A DNA stretch of 64,000 bases from Marinobacter sp. S0848L (GCF_023016065.1 NZ_JALKAQ010000002.1:186001-250000); one strand, 5' to 3'; shown: positions 8,478-18,404, counted from the first letter of the stretch. Translations and numbers: made by a program. The notes: generated by a model not told the origin, from the sequence alone.

Positions 8478-9362
8478 ATGGCAAAGCTTTCCGCAGGTGC
8501 TCGTTTCCGCAAAGCTCTTAAAGAAAACCAACCGCTGCAGATTGTCGGCACGATCAACGCGTACGCAGCCATGATGGCTGAGCGGGTAGGGCATCAGGCC
8601 ATTTACCTGTCAGGTGGTGGTGTTGCGAACGCATCCTACGGCCTGCCGGATCTGGGCATGACCAGCATGAACGACGTTGTCGAAGACGTTCGCCGTATTA
8701 CTGCCGCCACCGATGTACCGCTACTGGTTGATATCGACACGGGTTGGGGTGGTGCTTTCAACATTGCCCGCACCATTCGGGAAATGGAACGTGCAGGCGC
8801 AGCCGCTGTTCACATTGAAGACCAGGTTGCCCAGAAGCGCTGTGGCCATCGTCCGAACAAAGAAATTGTCTCCAAAGAGGAAATGGTAGATCGTATTCGT
8901 GCGGCCGCCGATGCCCGTGAAGACAAAGATTTCTTCATCATGGCCCGTACCGATGCCTTCCAGAAAGAAGGTCTGGAAGCTGCGATTGATCGTGCGAAAG
9001 CCTGCATCGAAGCCGGCGCGGATGGCATTTTCGCCGAAGCGGTCCACGAGCTGTCGGACTACAAGGCCTTTGCCGAAGCCATCGACGCGCCGATCCTGGC
9101 AAACATCACCGAGTTTGGTGCTACGCCGCTGTACAACAAGGCTGAGCTGGCGGAAGCTGGTGCCGCTATGGTGTTGTACCCACTCAGTGCCTTCCGTGCG
9201 ATGAACAAAGCAGCACTGACGGTTTACCAGAACATCTTGGAAAAAGGTGACCAGAAAGACGTGGTGGATCTGATGCAGACTCGCATGGAGCTCTACGACT
9301 TCCTGAACTACCACGACTTCGAGCAGAAGCTGGACGAATTGTTCACTCAGAAAAAAGACTGA
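8478..9362 (+). CDS. prpB: 2-methylisocitrate lyase PrpB
   Basis: 294 residues of the isocitrate lyase/PEP mutase superfamily, splitting 2-methylisocitrate into pyruvate and succinate in the last step of the methylcitrate cycle. Visible: the lyase signature [10 protein letters not shown] with catalytic Cys122, the Mg-binding [11 protein letters not shown] region and IMARTDAF. Length matches the family. It has an AGAGGT ribosome-binding site and follows the GntR gene closely, so the two are probably co-transcribed. Confidence 0.95.
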   Translation: MAKLSAGARFRKALKENQPLQIVGTINAYAAMMAERVGHQAIYLSGGGVANASYGLPDLGMTSMNDVVEDVRRITAATDVPLLVDIDTGWGGAFNIARTIREMERAGAAAVHIEDQVAQKRCGHRPNKEIVSKEEMVDRIRAAADAREDKDFFIMARTDAFQKEGLEAAIDRAKACIEAGADGIFAEAVHELSDYKAFAEAIDAPILANITEFGATPLYNKAELAEAGAAMVLYPLSAFRAMNKAALTVYQNILEKGDQKDVVDLMQTRMELYDFLNYHDFEQKLDELFTQKKD

Positions 9363-9403
9363 ATCGTTAAAACTCTAACAACTGAACATTGAGGGAGACC
9401 AAC

Positions 9404-10537
9404 ATGGCTGAAGCAAAGAAACTAGGTGGAGCAGGTCTGCGTGGCCAGGTAGCTGGTGAAACGGCGCTATGTACGGTAGGTAAAACCGGTGCGGGCCTCA
9501 CGTATCGCGGCTACGACGTGAAAGATCTGGCCGAAAATGCCCAGTTTGAAGAAGTCGCATACCTGCTACTGCGTGGCAAGCTGCCTAACCAGCAGGAGCT
9601 GGATGCATACAAGGCCAAGCTCAAGAGCCTGCGCACTCTGCCGGACGCCCTGAAAACCGTTTTGGAGCAAATTCCGAGCAACGCCCACCCGATGGACGTG
9701 ATGCGCACCGGTTGCTCCATGTTGGGTAACCTGGAAACTGAAAACGATTTCAGTGAGCAGGACGATAAGATCGACCGTATGCTGGCGGCGTTCCCGGCGA
9801 TTATCACTTATTGGTACCGCTTCGCCCACGAAGGCGTGCGTATCGATACCGCGAACAGCGAATCCGACTCTATCGGTGGCCTGTTCCTGGAACTGCTGCA
9901 CGGCAAAAAGCCGAGCGAGCTGCATGAGCGCGTGATGAACGTGTCTCTGATTCTGTACGCAGAGCACGAGTTTAACGCGTCTACCTTCACCGCTCGCGTG
10001 TGTGCGTCAACCTTGTCAGACATTCACAGCTGTGTGACCGGTGCTATCGGTTCTCTGCGCGGACCTCTGCACGGTGGCGCCAACGAAGCAGCTATGGAAC
10101 TGATCCAGCGTTTCAAGACTCCGGATGAAGCCGAAGCGGGTTTGATGGGCATGCTCGAGCGCAAAGAAAAGATCATGGGCTTCGGTCACGCGATCTACAC
10201 CGACTCGGACCCCCGCAACGGCATCATCAAGAAGTGGTCCGAGAAATTGGCACAAGAAGTGGGCGATACCGTTCTGTACCCGGTTTCGGTGCGTTGTGAA
10301 GAAGTTATGTGGCGCGAGAAGAAACTGTTCTGCAACGCGGATTTCTTCCATGCCTCGGCTTATCACTTCATGGGCATCCCGACCGAACTGTTTACGCCCA
10401 TCTTCGTGATGTCGCGAGTATCCGGCTGGACCGCGCACGTGAAAGAGCAGCGTGCCAAGAACCGTATCATCCGCCCAAGCGCGGACTACACCGGCCCGGA
10501 AAATCAGGAATGGCTGCCGATTGAAAAGCGCAGCTAA
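9404..10537 (+). CDS. prpC: 2-methylcitrate synthase PrpC
   Basis: 377 residues of the citrate synthase family, condensing propionyl-CoA with oxaloacetate. Start chosen at ATG (MAEAKKLGGAGLRGQ) with GAGGGAG upstream; a TTG five codons earlier overlaps that site. Motifs: LTYRGYDVKDLAENAQFEEV near the N-terminus, the catalytic-His region GSLRGPLHGGANEAAMELI, and MGFGHAIYTDSDPRNGII, where PrpC enzymes have the second His. The short length (below 400) and the GYDV/YTD.DPR pattern separate it from true citrate synthase. Confidence 0.95.
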   Translation: MAEAKKLGGAGLRGQVAGETALCTVGKTGAGLTYRGYDVKDLAENAQFEEVAYLLLRGKLPNQQELDAYKAKLKSLRTLPDALKTVLEQIPSNAHPMDVMRTGCSMLGNLETENDFSEQDDKIDRMLAAFPAIITYWYRFAHEGVRIDTANSESDSIGGLFLELLHGKKPSELHERVMNVSLILYAEHEFNASTFTARVCASTLSDIHSCVTGAIGSLRGPLHGGANEAAMELIQRFKTPDEAEAGLMGMLERKEKIMGFGHAIYTDSDPRNGIIKKWSEKLAQEVGDTVLYPVSVRCEEVMWREKKLFCNADFFHASAYHFMGIPTELFTPIFVMSRVSGWTAHVKEQRAKNRIIRPSADYTGPENQEWLPIEKRS

Positions 10538-10574
10538 AGGCTAAGCAATTATAGGGAATTGTTGACTCCCCGTT

Positions 10575-10602
10575 GGGGTCTGACCCCGCGGGGTCAGACC
10601 CC
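10575..10602. repeat. 28-bp perfect palindrome (REP-like) between prpC and acnD
   Basis: GGGGTCTGACCCC, two bases GC, then GGGGTCAGACCCC: the halves are exact reverse complements, and each is itself almost palindromic. It sits 38 bases after prpC. The core TGACCCCAGCCAT recurs in the acnD-prpF gap, so this is a repeated element rather than a one-off hairpin. Such GGGGTCAGACCCC elements resemble REP-type repeats; here it could also soften or stop readthrough or protect mRNA ends. Confidence 0.7.
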
Positions 10603-10644
10603 AGCCATGTTGCCCGAGCCTATCTCCTAATTAGAGGACACAAG

Positions 10645-13269
10645 ATGAACACCGAATACAGAAAGCCGCTTCCGGGTACCGACCTGAAGTACTACGACAC
10701 CTGGCAGGCCATCGAAGACATCCAGCCTGGCGCCTACGCCAAACTGCCTTACACGTCGAAGATTCTGGCCGAACAACTGGTTCGTCGTTGCGATGCCGAA
10801 TCACTGACGGATTCCCTGAAGCAACTGATTGAGCGTAAGCGCGATCTCGACTTCCCGTGGTATCCGGCGCGAGTGGTTTGTCACGACATTCTTGGCCAGA
10901 CCGCATTGGTTGACCTGGCCGGCCTGCGTGATGCCATCGCCGAGAAGGGCGGTGATCCCGCCAAGGTAAACCCGGTGGTTCCGACCCAGCTGATTGTGGA
11001 CCATTCCCTGGCGGTTGAAGCCGCGGGTTGTGATCCGGATGCTTTCGAGAAAAACCGTGCGATTGAAGAGCGCCGAAACGAAGATCGTTTCCACTTCATC
11101 AACTGGACACGCACCGCTTTCCGTAATGTGGACGTGATTCCGGCTGGTAACGGCATCATGCACCAGATCAATCTGGAGAAGATGTCTCCGGTGATCCAGA
11201 ACCGTCCTGATGAAGACGGGCATCCGATTGCCTTCCCGGATACCTGTGTCGGAACCGACAGCCATACGCCGCACATCGATGCGCTGGGCGTTATTGCGAT
11301 TGGTGTGGGTGGTCTGGAAGCAGAAACGGTTATGTTGGGACAGCCCTCCATGATGCGCCTGCCGGACATCGTTGGCGTGAAACTGACCGGCAAGCGCCAG
11401 CCAGGCATCACCGCAACTGACATCGTTCTGGCCATTACCGAATTCCTGCGTAAAGAACGCGTTGTAGGCGCGTATCTGGAGTTCTTTGGAGAAGGTGCCT
11501 CCAGCCTGACCATCGGCGACCGGGCGACCATCTCCAACATGACACCGGAATACGGTGCCACCGCGGGCATGTTCTACATCGATGAACAGACCATCGATTA
11601 CCTGAAGCTGACCGGCCGTGAGCCAGAGCAGGTTGATCTGGTTGAAAAGTACGCGAAAGAAACTGGCCTGTGGGCTACCGAAATGACCGAAGCCCAGTAC
11701 GAGCGTGTGCTGGAATTTGATCTGTCTACGGTTGTTCGCAACGTGGCTGGCCCGTCCAACCCGCATCGTCGTGTTGCAACCTCAGAGCTTGAAGAGCGCG
11801 GCATTGCCGTGAATCTGGAAGCAGCGCTGGAAGAAGAGCGTAAAGGGTTGATGCCAGACGGCGCAGTTATCATCGCGGCGATCACGTCGTGCACCAACAC
11901 GTCTAACCCCCGGAACGTGGTGGCGGCTGGTTTGGTGGCGAAAAAAGCCAACGAGTTAGGCTTGGTTCGTAAACCTTGGGTTAAATCTTCCTTCGCGCCG
12001 GGCTCTAAAGTGGCTCGCCTGTACTTGGAAGAAGCCGGCCTGCTGCCAGAAATGGAAAAGCTGGGCTTCGGTATCGTGGCCTACGCCTGCACCACCTGTA
12101 ACGGCATGTCTGGCGCGCTGGACCCGAAAATCCAGCAGGAAATCATCGACCGTGATCTGTACTCAACCGCAGTACTGTCCGGTAACCGTAACTTTGATGG
12201 CCGTATCCACCCGTATGCGAAGCAAGCCTTCCTGGCATCACCTCCGCTCGTTGTGGCCTACGCCATTGCCGGTACGGTGCGCTTCGACATCGAACAGGAT
12301 GCCTTGGGTTACGACAAAGACGGCAAGCCGGTCACATTGAAAGATCTGTGGCCGTCTGATGAAGAAATCGACCGCATCGTCGGCGAATTCGTGAAGCCAG
12401 AACAGTTCAAAGAAGTCTACATCCCGATGTTCAACCTGGATGCCGTTGAACAGGCCAAGAGCCCTCTTTACGACTGGCGCCCGATGTCTACCTACATCCG
12501 TCGCCCGCCATACTGGGAAGGCGCTTTGGCGGCAGAGCGCACCATGACAGGCATGCGTCCGCTGGCGGTTCTGGGTGACAACATCACCACAGACCACCTG
12601 TCGCCGTCCAATGCCATCATGATGGATTCTGCAGCGGGTGAATACCTGCACAAAATGGGCGTGCCGGAGGAAGACTTTAACTCTTACGCTACCCACCGTG
12701 GTGACCACCTGACCGCACAGCGCGCGACCTTTGCTAACCCGAAACTGCTGAACGAAATGGTTCGGGATGAAAACGGCGAAGTGAAGCAGGGCTCCCTTGC
12801 TCGCATCGAGCCGGAAGGGCAGGTCACTCGTATGTGGGAAGCTATTGAAACCTACATGGAGCGCAAGCAGCCACTGATTATCGTTGCCGGTGCGGATTAC
12901 GGCCAGGGTTCCTCCCGTGACTGGGCGGCCAAGGGCGTTCGTCTGGCGGGTGTGGAGGTGATTGTCGCGGAAGGCTTCGAGCGTATTCACCGTACCAACC
13001 TGGTTGGCATGGGCGTACTGCCGGTGCAGTTCCGTGAAGGCGACACTCGCCACACCTACAACATCGACGGCACTGAAACCTTCGATGTAAAAGGCGAAAT
13101 TGCCCCGGGTGCGGAGCTCACGCTGGTCATCAACCGCAAGAACGGCGAGTCCGTTGAAGTGCCTGTGACGTGCCGTCTGGATACCTTCGCTGAGCTGAAC
13201 ATCTATTCAGCTGGCGGTGTACTCCAGCGCTTCGCCCAAGACTTCCTGGAAGCCGAAGGCGCTGCGTAA
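10645..13269 (+). CDS. acnD: Fe/S-dependent 2-methylisocitrate dehydratase AcnD
   Basis: 874 residues of the aconitase family. The 4Fe-4S ligands are visible: Cys416 in SCTNTSNPRN and Cys482/Cys485 in ACTTCNGMSG. The swivel-domain motifs VLGDNITTDHLSPS and GADYGQGSSRDWAAKGVRL are also present. Start chosen at MNTEYRKPLPGT with AGAGGA upstream. Known for AcnD: it dehydrates 2-methylcitrate to a 2-methylaconitate isomer that PrpF must convert for use. Placement between prpC and prpF separates it from housekeeping aconitase. The gap before it contains a palindromic repeat. Confidence 0.95.
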   Translation: MNTEYRKPLPGTDLKYYDTWQAIEDIQPGAYAKLPYTSKILAEQLVRRCDAESLTDSLKQLIERKRDLDFPWYPARVVCHDILGQTALVDLAGLRDAIAEKGGDPAKVNPVVPTQLIVDHSLAVEAAGCDPDAFEKNRAIEERRNEDRFHFINWTRTAFRNVDVIPAGNGIMHQINLEKMSPVIQNRPDEDGHPIAFPDTCVGTDSHTPHIDALGVIAIGVGGLEAETVMLGQPSMMRLPDIVGVKLTGKRQPGITATDIVLAITEFLRKERVVGAYLEFFGEGASSLTIGDRATISNMTPEYGATAGMFYIDEQTIDYLKLTGREPEQVDLVEKYAKETGLWATEMTEAQYERVLEFDLSTVVRNVAGPSNPHRRVATSELEERGIAVNLEAALEEERKGLMPDGAVIIAAITSCTNTSNPRNVVAAGLVAKKANELGLVRKPWVKSSFAPGSKVARLYLEEAGLLPEMEKLGFGIVAYACTTCNGMSGALDPKIQQEIIDRDLYSTAVLSGNRNFDGRIHPYAKQAFLASPPLVVAYAIAGTVRFDIEQDALGYDKDGKPVTLKDLWPSDEEIDRIVGEFVKPEQFKEVYIPMFNLDAVEQAKSPLYDWRPMSTYIRRPPYWEGALAAERTMTGMRPLAVLGDNITTDHLSPSNAIMMDSAAGEYLHKMGVPEEDFNSYATHRGDHLTAQRATFANPKLLNEMVRDENGEVKQGSLARIEPEGQVTRMWEAIETYMERKQPLIIVAGADYGQGSSRDWAAKGVRLAGVEVIVAEGFERIHRTNLVGMGVLPVQFREGDTRHTYNIDGTETFDVKGEIAPGAELTLVINRKNGESVEVPVTCRLDTFAELNIYSAGGVLQRFAQDFLEAEGAA

Positions 13270-13288
13270 TCAGATTGTAGTTTGGGCA

Positions 13289-13321
13289 TCTGACCCCAGC
13301 CATTCTGGCAAAGGGGTCAGA
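13289..13321. repeat. REP-like inverted repeat between acnD and prpF
   Basis: TCTGACCCC (13289-13297) faces GGGGTCAGA (13313-13321) with a 15-base loop. It shares TGACCCCAGCCAT with the element between prpC and acnD, so the two look like copies of one repeat family at different degrees of decay. Confidence 0.6.
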
Positions 13322-13358
13322 CCTCACCCATCCAAATGCTTTCAAAGAGAGGCATTTC

Positions 13359-14537
13359 ATGAGCTTCCCCCCACAAATTAAAGTACCCGCTACCTACATG
13401 CGCGGCGGCACCAGTAAAGGCGCGTTTTTTCGTCTGCAAGATCTGCCCGAAGCCTGCCAAGTGCCCGGCGAGGCTCGCGATAAGCTGTTGCTCAGAGTCA
13501 TCGGCAGCCCCGATCCCTACGAGAAGCAAATCGACGGTTTGGGCAACGCCACCTCCAGTACCAGTAAAACCGTGATTCTGGCGGCACCTACTCAGCCAGA
13601 CCACGACGTGGACTACCTGTTCGGTCAGGTGTCCATCGACAAACCCTTCGTGGATTGGAGCGGCAACTGCGGCAACCTGACCGCGGCAGTCGGTGCGTTC
13701 GCCATCAACAGCGGCTTCGTTGCGAAAGAGCGCATTCCTGAAAACGGCATCTGCACGGTTCGGATCTGGCAAGCGAACATCAAGAAGACCATCGTTGCCC
13801 ACGTACCCATCACCAACGGTAAGGTGCAGGAAACCGGCGATTTCGAGCTGGATGGCGTGACTTTCCCGGCCGCTGAAGTGAAGGTCGAGTTCATGGACCC
13901 GGCCGATGGCGAAGGCTCCATGTTCCCGACCGGCAATCTGGTAGACGATCTGGAAGTGCCGGGCGTAGGCACGCTCAAAGCGACCATGATCAACGCCGGT
14001 ATCCCCACGATCTTCGTGAACGCCGAAGACATTGGCTACAAAGGCAGTGAGCTTCAGGGCGACATCAACAGTGACCCGAAAGCTTTAACCATGTTCGAAA
14101 CCATCCGCGCCCACGGTGCGGTGAAAATGGGCCTGATCACAGACATCGCCGAAGCAGCTAATCGTCAGCACACCCCGAAAGTGGCCTTTGTCGCCAAACC
14201 AGTCGATTACGTATCGTCCAGCGGCAAGCAAATTAACGCCTCGGACGTGGATTTGCTGGTACGCGCTCTGTCTATGGGCAAGCTGCATCACGCCATGATG
14301 GGCACGGCGGCGGTGGCTATCGCGACGGCATCGGCTATCCCGGGCACATTGGTGAACCTGGCGGCTGGCGGCGGTGACCGTGCCGAAGTTACCTTTGGCC
14401 ATCCTTCAGGAACTTTGCGCGTAGGCGCGGAAGCCAAAAAAGTGAATGGCCAGTGGACTGCAACCAAAGCCATCATGAGCCGCAGTGCGCGGATTATCAT
14501 GGAAGGTTGGGTGAGGGTGCCTCAAGACAGTTTCTGA
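13359..14537 (+). CDS. prpF: 2-methylaconitate cis-trans isomerase PrpF
   Basis: 392 residues. The N-terminus PATYMRGGTSKGAFFRLQDL is the PrpF hallmark, followed by GNATSSTSKTVILAAP and WSGNCGNLTAAVGAFA, the diaminopimelate-epimerase-like active-site region with its Cys. Known role: isomerises the 2-methylaconitate made by AcnD so that the cycle can proceed through 2-methylisocitrate. It has an AAAGAGAGG ribosome-binding site. It is part of the prp operon and followed 49 bases later by prpD. Confidence 0.95.
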   Translation: MSFPPQIKVPATYMRGGTSKGAFFRLQDLPEACQVPGEARDKLLLRVIGSPDPYEKQIDGLGNATSSTSKTVILAAPTQPDHDVDYLFGQVSIDKPFVDWSGNCGNLTAAVGAFAINSGFVAKERIPENGICTVRIWQANIKKTIVAHVPITNGKVQETGDFELDGVTFPAAEVKVEFMDPADGEGSMFPTGNLVDDLEVPGVGTLKATMINAGIPTIFVNAEDIGYKGSELQGDINSDPKALTMFETIRAHGAVKMGLITDIAEAANRQHTPKVAFVAKPVDYVSSSGKQINASDVDLLVRALSMGKLHHAMMGTAAVAIATASAIPGTLVNLAAGGGDRAEVTFGHPSGTLRVGAEAKKVNGQWTATKAIMSRSARIIMEGWVRVPQDSF

Positions 14538-14586
14538 ACTAAGCTGAGGCATACCCTGACGATTCCGGAAATTGGAGGATTTTGCC

Positions 14587-16071
14587 ATGGGAGCCAACGT
14601 AGACCAGAACATACGTCCTGATTACGATGAGGTGTTACAGGAAATTGCGGACTATGTCCTCAATTACCAAATCGACAGTGACGAGGCATGGGAGACTGCC
14701 CGTTACTGTTTGATGGACACCCTGGGCTGCGGGCTTCTCGCCTTAAAGTTTCCGGAATGCACCAAACACCTTGGCCCCTATGTGGAAGGCACTGTTGTTC
14801 CTCACGGGGCGAGGGTGCCCGGCACGCCATATCGGTTAGACCCGGTTAAAGCGGCCTGGGATATCGGCTGCACCGTGCGCTGGCTGGATTACAACGATAC
14901 CTGGCTGGCGGCCGAATGGGGCCACCCCTCTGATAACCTCGGCGCCATTCTCGCGGTTGCCGATCACCTTTCCCAGAAACGCGTCGCCAACGGGCAAGCG
15001 TCCCTAGCCATGAAAGCCGTGCTGGAAGCCATGATCATGGCCCACGAAATTCAGGGTGTTCTCGCTCTGGAAAACTCGTTTAACCGGGTTGGGCTGGATC
15101 ACGTTGTACTCGTAAAGGTGGCCTCCACCGCTGTAAGCGCAAAATTGATGGGGGCGGATAGAGAGCAAATGCTCTCGGCTTTGTCCCACGCTTGGGTAGA
15201 CGGGCAATCCCTTCGCACATACCGCCACGCCCCAAACGCTGGCTCCCGTAAATCCTGGGCCGCAGGTGACGCCGCATCACGTGGCGTGCGTTTGGCCGAT
15301 ATTGCTATGCGAGGCGAAATGGGTGTTCCCGGAGCCCTGACCGCCAATCAATGGGGTTTCTACGACGTACTCTTTAGCAAGACCAATCGCGATCAGGCTC
15401 TAAAGCCTGACGCACTCCGCAAGTTCTCATTACCGCAGCCTTTTGGCTCCTATGTGATGGAGAACGTGCTGTTCAAAATCTCGTTCCCGGCGGAGTTCCA
15501 TGCCCAAACCGCGGCCGAGGCCGCTGTGAAACTTCACCCGGAAGTGAAAGACCGGCTCGATGAGATCGACCGCATCGAGCTAACCACCCACGAATCCGCC
15601 ATACGTATCATCTCCAAGCAGGGCGAACTGGCCAATCCGGCCGACCGTGATCATTGCCTGCAATACATGACCGCGGTGCCACTGATTTTTGGCAGCCTTA
15701 CTGCCGAGCACTACGAAGACAGCTTTCACCAAGCCCACCCCGAGATCGACCGCCTGCGCGAAAAAATGCAGGTGATTGAGGATGAACGCTACACGCGGGA
15801 ATATCTGGAGCCAGACAAGCGCTCCATCGCCAACGCAATTAAGGTGTTTTTCACCGATGGCAGCAGTACGGAAAAGATCGCGGTGGAATACCCGATTGGG
15901 CATCGGAGAAGGCGAGAAGAGGGTATGCCGTTGTTGGTTGAGAAGTTCGAAAACAGCTTAAAATCGCGATTCGTGCCGCGGAAATGCCAGGCGATTATGG
16001 CCCGTTGCGAAGATCTCGGGGCGTTGGAGATTATGCCGGTGCATGAGTTTGTGGGTTTGTTTGGGGTGTAG
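14587..16071 (+). CDS. prpD: 2-methylcitrate dehydratase PrpD
   Basis: 494 residues of the MmgE/PrpD family, which dehydrates 2-methylcitrate without an iron-sulfur cluster. Start chosen at [16 protein letters not shown] because TTGGAGGAT lies eight bases upstream. Motifs: [40 protein letters not shown] (conserved Asp-His region) and [18 protein letters not shown]. It closes the operon. Having PrpD in addition to AcnD/PrpF gives two parallel dehydration routes, a known but not universal arrangement. Confidence 0.95.
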   Translation: MGANVDQNIRPDYDEVLQEIADYVLNYQIDSDEAWETARYCLMDTLGCGLLALKFPECTKHLGPYVEGTVVPHGARVPGTPYRLDPVKAAWDIGCTVRWLDYNDTWLAAEWGHPSDNLGAILAVADHLSQKRVANGQASLAMKAVLEAMIMAHEIQGVLALENSFNRVGLDHVVLVKVASTAVSAKLMGADREQMLSALSHAWVDGQSLRTYRHAPNAGSRKSWAAGDAASRGVRLADIAMRGEMGVPGALTANQWGFYDVLFSKTNRDQALKPDALRKFSLPQPFGSYVMENVLFKISFPAEFHAQTAAEAAVKLHPEVKDRLDEIDRIELTTHESAIRIISKQGELANPADRDHCLQYMTAVPLIFGSLTAEHYEDSFHQAHPEIDRLREKMQVIEDERYTREYLEPDKRSIANAIKVFFTDGSSTEKIAVEYPIGHRRRREEGMPLLVEKFENSLKSRFVPRKCQAIMARCEDLGALEIMPVHEFVGLFGV

Positions 16072-16171
16072 ATGGCGTGTCTTAACGCTCTCCCGTTTGA
16101 AACGGAATTGTAAAACAAAATAAAATCTTGCTCATGGGGTGATTGAAGTTTCAACTAATTGACGTACAATC

Positions 16172-16191
16172 TTGTTACGGTTTGTTACGGT
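16172..16191. repeat. Tandem decamer in front of the exopolysaccharide operon
   Basis: TTGTTACGGT is repeated twice with no gap, about 55 bases before the first gene of the polysaccharide locus. It could be a tandem activator site. No convincing sigma-70 or sigma-54 promoter was found beside it; a TATAAA at 16224-16229 lacks a matching -35. Confidence 0.35.
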
Positions 16192-16246
16192 GTGTAGCAA
16201 GGGACGCTAGTAGTACAGTGCAGTATAAACCGCACAAGGAGATGAC

Positions 16247-17659
16247 GTGGCCCACGTCAGGTTATTCAGACACTATATCCACCTGCCTTTTGTAATTCTT
16301 GGCTTCATTGACTTTGTTGTCATATGCCTTGCATTTTCACTGGCCGCGTTCTTCCGCTTTTTCGGGGAAATGGACTTCTTTGCGGAAAGTTTTCTCTTCG
16401 TTTTTCCTTCCATTCTTGTTTTCGCGTTAGCCAACCTGATTGTCATGATCGCCCTCGGTGTGCACGAAGCCAGCGTTGAGGAGGGCATGTCCGGAATGAT
16501 GCTGCGAACCATCATGGCGATGATTCTTGCCATACCTGTGCATGGTTTTGCGTATTTTATTGCAGATGATTGGCTCTGGTATCTCGGTAACTTTGGAGTG
16601 CTTACCTCAGCCACTGTGCTTTCAATTTTTTCACTCGGCATTATTCGTGTTTTATTCTTCGCGATGGTTGGCAGTGATGTTTTCAAGCGACGCGTTCTGG
16701 TGCTGGGCGCAGGGCACAGGGCGAAACAGATGCTTGAAGACCTCACCACTCCCTTCAACCGGAAAGGTTTCAAGCTAGACGGCTTTGTGCCGATGCCAGA
16801 AGAACAGGTGCAAGTCGCCGAGGAGCATCTTCTTAACGTCCCCTTTACGCTTCACGACTATGTGTTACGCCATCCTGTGAGAGAAATTGTGGTCGCCGTA
16901 GATGACCGCCGGCGTGGGTTGCCAATGGAAGATCTTTTGGAATGCAAAATGGAAGGCGTTCAGATCATTGATGGTGCGAGTTTCTACGAACGGGAGTCCC
17001 GCAAAGTCGCGCTGGAGATGATTACGCGGGGCTGGCTTGTGTTCTCGGATGGCTTCACCGTTTCTTCAGTTTACGGCTTAGGAAAACGCGGCCTGGACAT
17101 CCTGACTGCCTGCACTTTGCTGCTAGCCACTTTCCCGATCATGTTGCTGACAGCGCTTGCGATCAAGATAGAGGATGGATTGAAAGCACCTGTGCTCTAT
17201 AGCCAGGAGCGAGTGGGGCTAAATAACCGGGTCTTTCGTGTTTATAAATTCCGGTCTATGACAACCGATGCGGAAAAGCATGGTGCGGTATGGGCCAAAA
17301 AGAATGACACCCGGGTTACGCGAGTCGGTGAATTTATCCGCAAAGTTCGGATCGACGAGCTGCCACAGATTTTTAACGTGCTCAACGGCACCATGGCCTT
17401 TGTTGGGCCACGCCCAGAGCGGCCGGTGTTCGTGGAACAGCTCTCCGAGAGCATTCCCTTTTATTCGGAGCGACACCGCGTGAAGCCCGGTGTGACCGGG
17501 TGGGCACAATTGTGTTTTGCCTACGCAGATAATGAGGAAGATACCCGAGAAAAGCTCAGGTATGACCTATACTACATCAAGAATCAAAGCCTGCTTCTTG
17601 ATCTTCTGGTTATTATTCAGACAGTCGAAGTGGTGTTGTTCAAGAAAGGATCAAGGTAG
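16247..17659 (+). CDS. XrtA-type initiating sugar transferase (EpsB/WbaP-like, TIGR03013 type)
   Basis: 470 residues; GTG start with AAGGAG six bases upstream. Four N-terminal membrane helices (about 15-150), a nucleotide-binding-like middle part (VLVLGAGHRAKQMLEDL) and a C-terminal bacterial sugar transferase domain: RGLDILTACTLLLATFPIML, VGLNNRVFRVYKFRSM, VRIDELPQIFNVLNGTMAFV, GPRPERP. Known role: moves a sugar phosphate from a nucleotide sugar to undecaprenyl phosphate, the first committed step of repeat-unit synthesis at the inner membrane. It heads the exopolysaccharide operon in the order usual for exosortase A loci. Confidence 0.9.
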   Translation: MAHVRLFRHYIHLPFVILGFIDFVVICLAFSLAAFFRFFGEMDFFAESFLFVFPSILVFALANLIVMIALGVHEASVEEGMSGMMLRTIMAMILAIPVHGFAYFIADDWLWYLGNFGVLTSATVLSIFSLGIIRVLFFAMVGSDVFKRRVLVLGAGHRAKQMLEDLTTPFNRKGFKLDGFVPMPEEQVQVAEEHLLNVPFTLHDYVLRHPVREIVVAVDDRRRGLPMEDLLECKMEGVQIIDGASFYERESRKVALEMITRGWLVFSDGFTVSSVYGLGKRGLDILTACTLLLATFPIMLLTALAIKIEDGLKAPVLYSQERVGLNNRVFRVYKFRSMTTDAEKHGAVWAKKNDTRVTRVGEFIRKVRIDELPQIFNVLNGTMAFVGPRPERPVFVEQLSESIPFYSERHRVKPGVTGWAQLCFAYADNEEDTREKLRYDLYYIKNQSLLLDLLVIIQTVEVVLFKKGSR

Positions 17660-17723
17660 TTTCGGGATAAAGCTGTTCCCGGGACATGGAACGAAGCACG
17701 GACCTCAGACGCGAGGAAATAAG

Positions 17724-18368
17724 ATGTCACGGAAGTATCTCACCCAAGGGCTTATTGTCTCTTTGTTGGCGGTAGCGTTGTTTTCCGGCTGTGCCGGCCC
17801 ATCTGCCTCTTCTCCCGAGAAGATTCAACGCGCGTTAAAAGTTGAATCACGCGATAGTGTTGATCAGTACATCTTAGGTGCAACCGATGTGGTTCAAGTG
17901 TCGGTATGGCGAAACGAAGACCTGAGCATTGCCGTTCCCGTTCGGCCGGATGGCAAGATCTCGGTTCCTTTGGTTGGTGATGTGCAAGCCAGCGGACGCA
18001 CCCCGGAAGAGTTGGCAACTAATATCAAAGCATCACTCGCAGAATACATACGTGAACCTCAGGTTAGCGTGGTCGTTACTTCCATGGGTAGCCATGAATT
18101 TACCGACCGGGTGCGGGTTACCGGAGCGGTTCGCCAGCCCCTATCCGTGCCACATCGCAGTGGAATGACGGTGCTGGATGTGTTTCTCAGTGCCGGTGGA
18201 GCAAATGAGTTTGCGGCGCTAAACGATGCCATGCTTTATCGGAAACTAGACGGTGAGGTTGTCGCCATTCCGGTGAATGTTGATGACATCCTGAGTAAAG
18301 GTGAAGTAACCACCAATTACTCCATGCGCCCGGGAGATATCCTGACCATTCCTGAACGGCGGTTCTGA
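17724..18368 (+). CDS. XrtA-system polysaccharide export lipoprotein (Wza-like)
   Basis: 214 residues. Start chosen at MSRKYLTQGLIVSLL with GAGGAAA upstream; a longer frame overlaps the preceding gene by 140 bases. The signal peptide ends in the lipobox LFSGC, so the protein is lipidated. Then come the polysaccharide export domain (YILGATDVVQVSVWRNEDLS, VRPDGKISVPLVGDVQASG) and a SLBB-like part (VLDVFLSAGGANEFA, ending MRPGDILTIPERRF). Known role: builds the outer-membrane or periplasmic channel for the polymer. It is short compared with Wza (about 380), as expected for the exosortase-associated subtype. Confidence 0.9.
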   Translation: MSRKYLTQGLIVSLLAVALFSGCAGPSASSPEKIQRALKVESRDSVDQYILGATDVVQVSVWRNEDLSIAVPVRPDGKISVPLVGDVQASGRTPEELATNIKASLAEYIREPQVSVVVTSMGSHEFTDRVRVTGAVRQPLSVPHRSGMTVLDVFLSAGGANEFAALNDAMLYRKLDGEVVAIPVNVDDILSKGEVTTNYSMRPGDILTIPERRF

Positions 18369-18404
18369 TGGGCAGTTCCATCGGAACACAGAAGGTTAAG
18401 TAAT

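Noticed and set aside
10801..11766. 321-codon open frame on the minus strand
   Set aside because: Antisense to acnD; a by-product of GC-rich codon use. No ribosome-binding site or family pattern.
12238..13053. 271-codon open frame on the minus strand
   Set aside because: Also antisense to acnD, with His/Arg-rich shadow composition.
16098..16112. CCGTTTGAAACGG palindrome after prpD as a terminator
   Set aside because: The arms leave almost no loop and no T-run follows.
17517..17723. Longer version of the export lipoprotein
   Set aside because: The signal peptide and lipobox begin only at the later ATG, which has its own ribosome-binding site.
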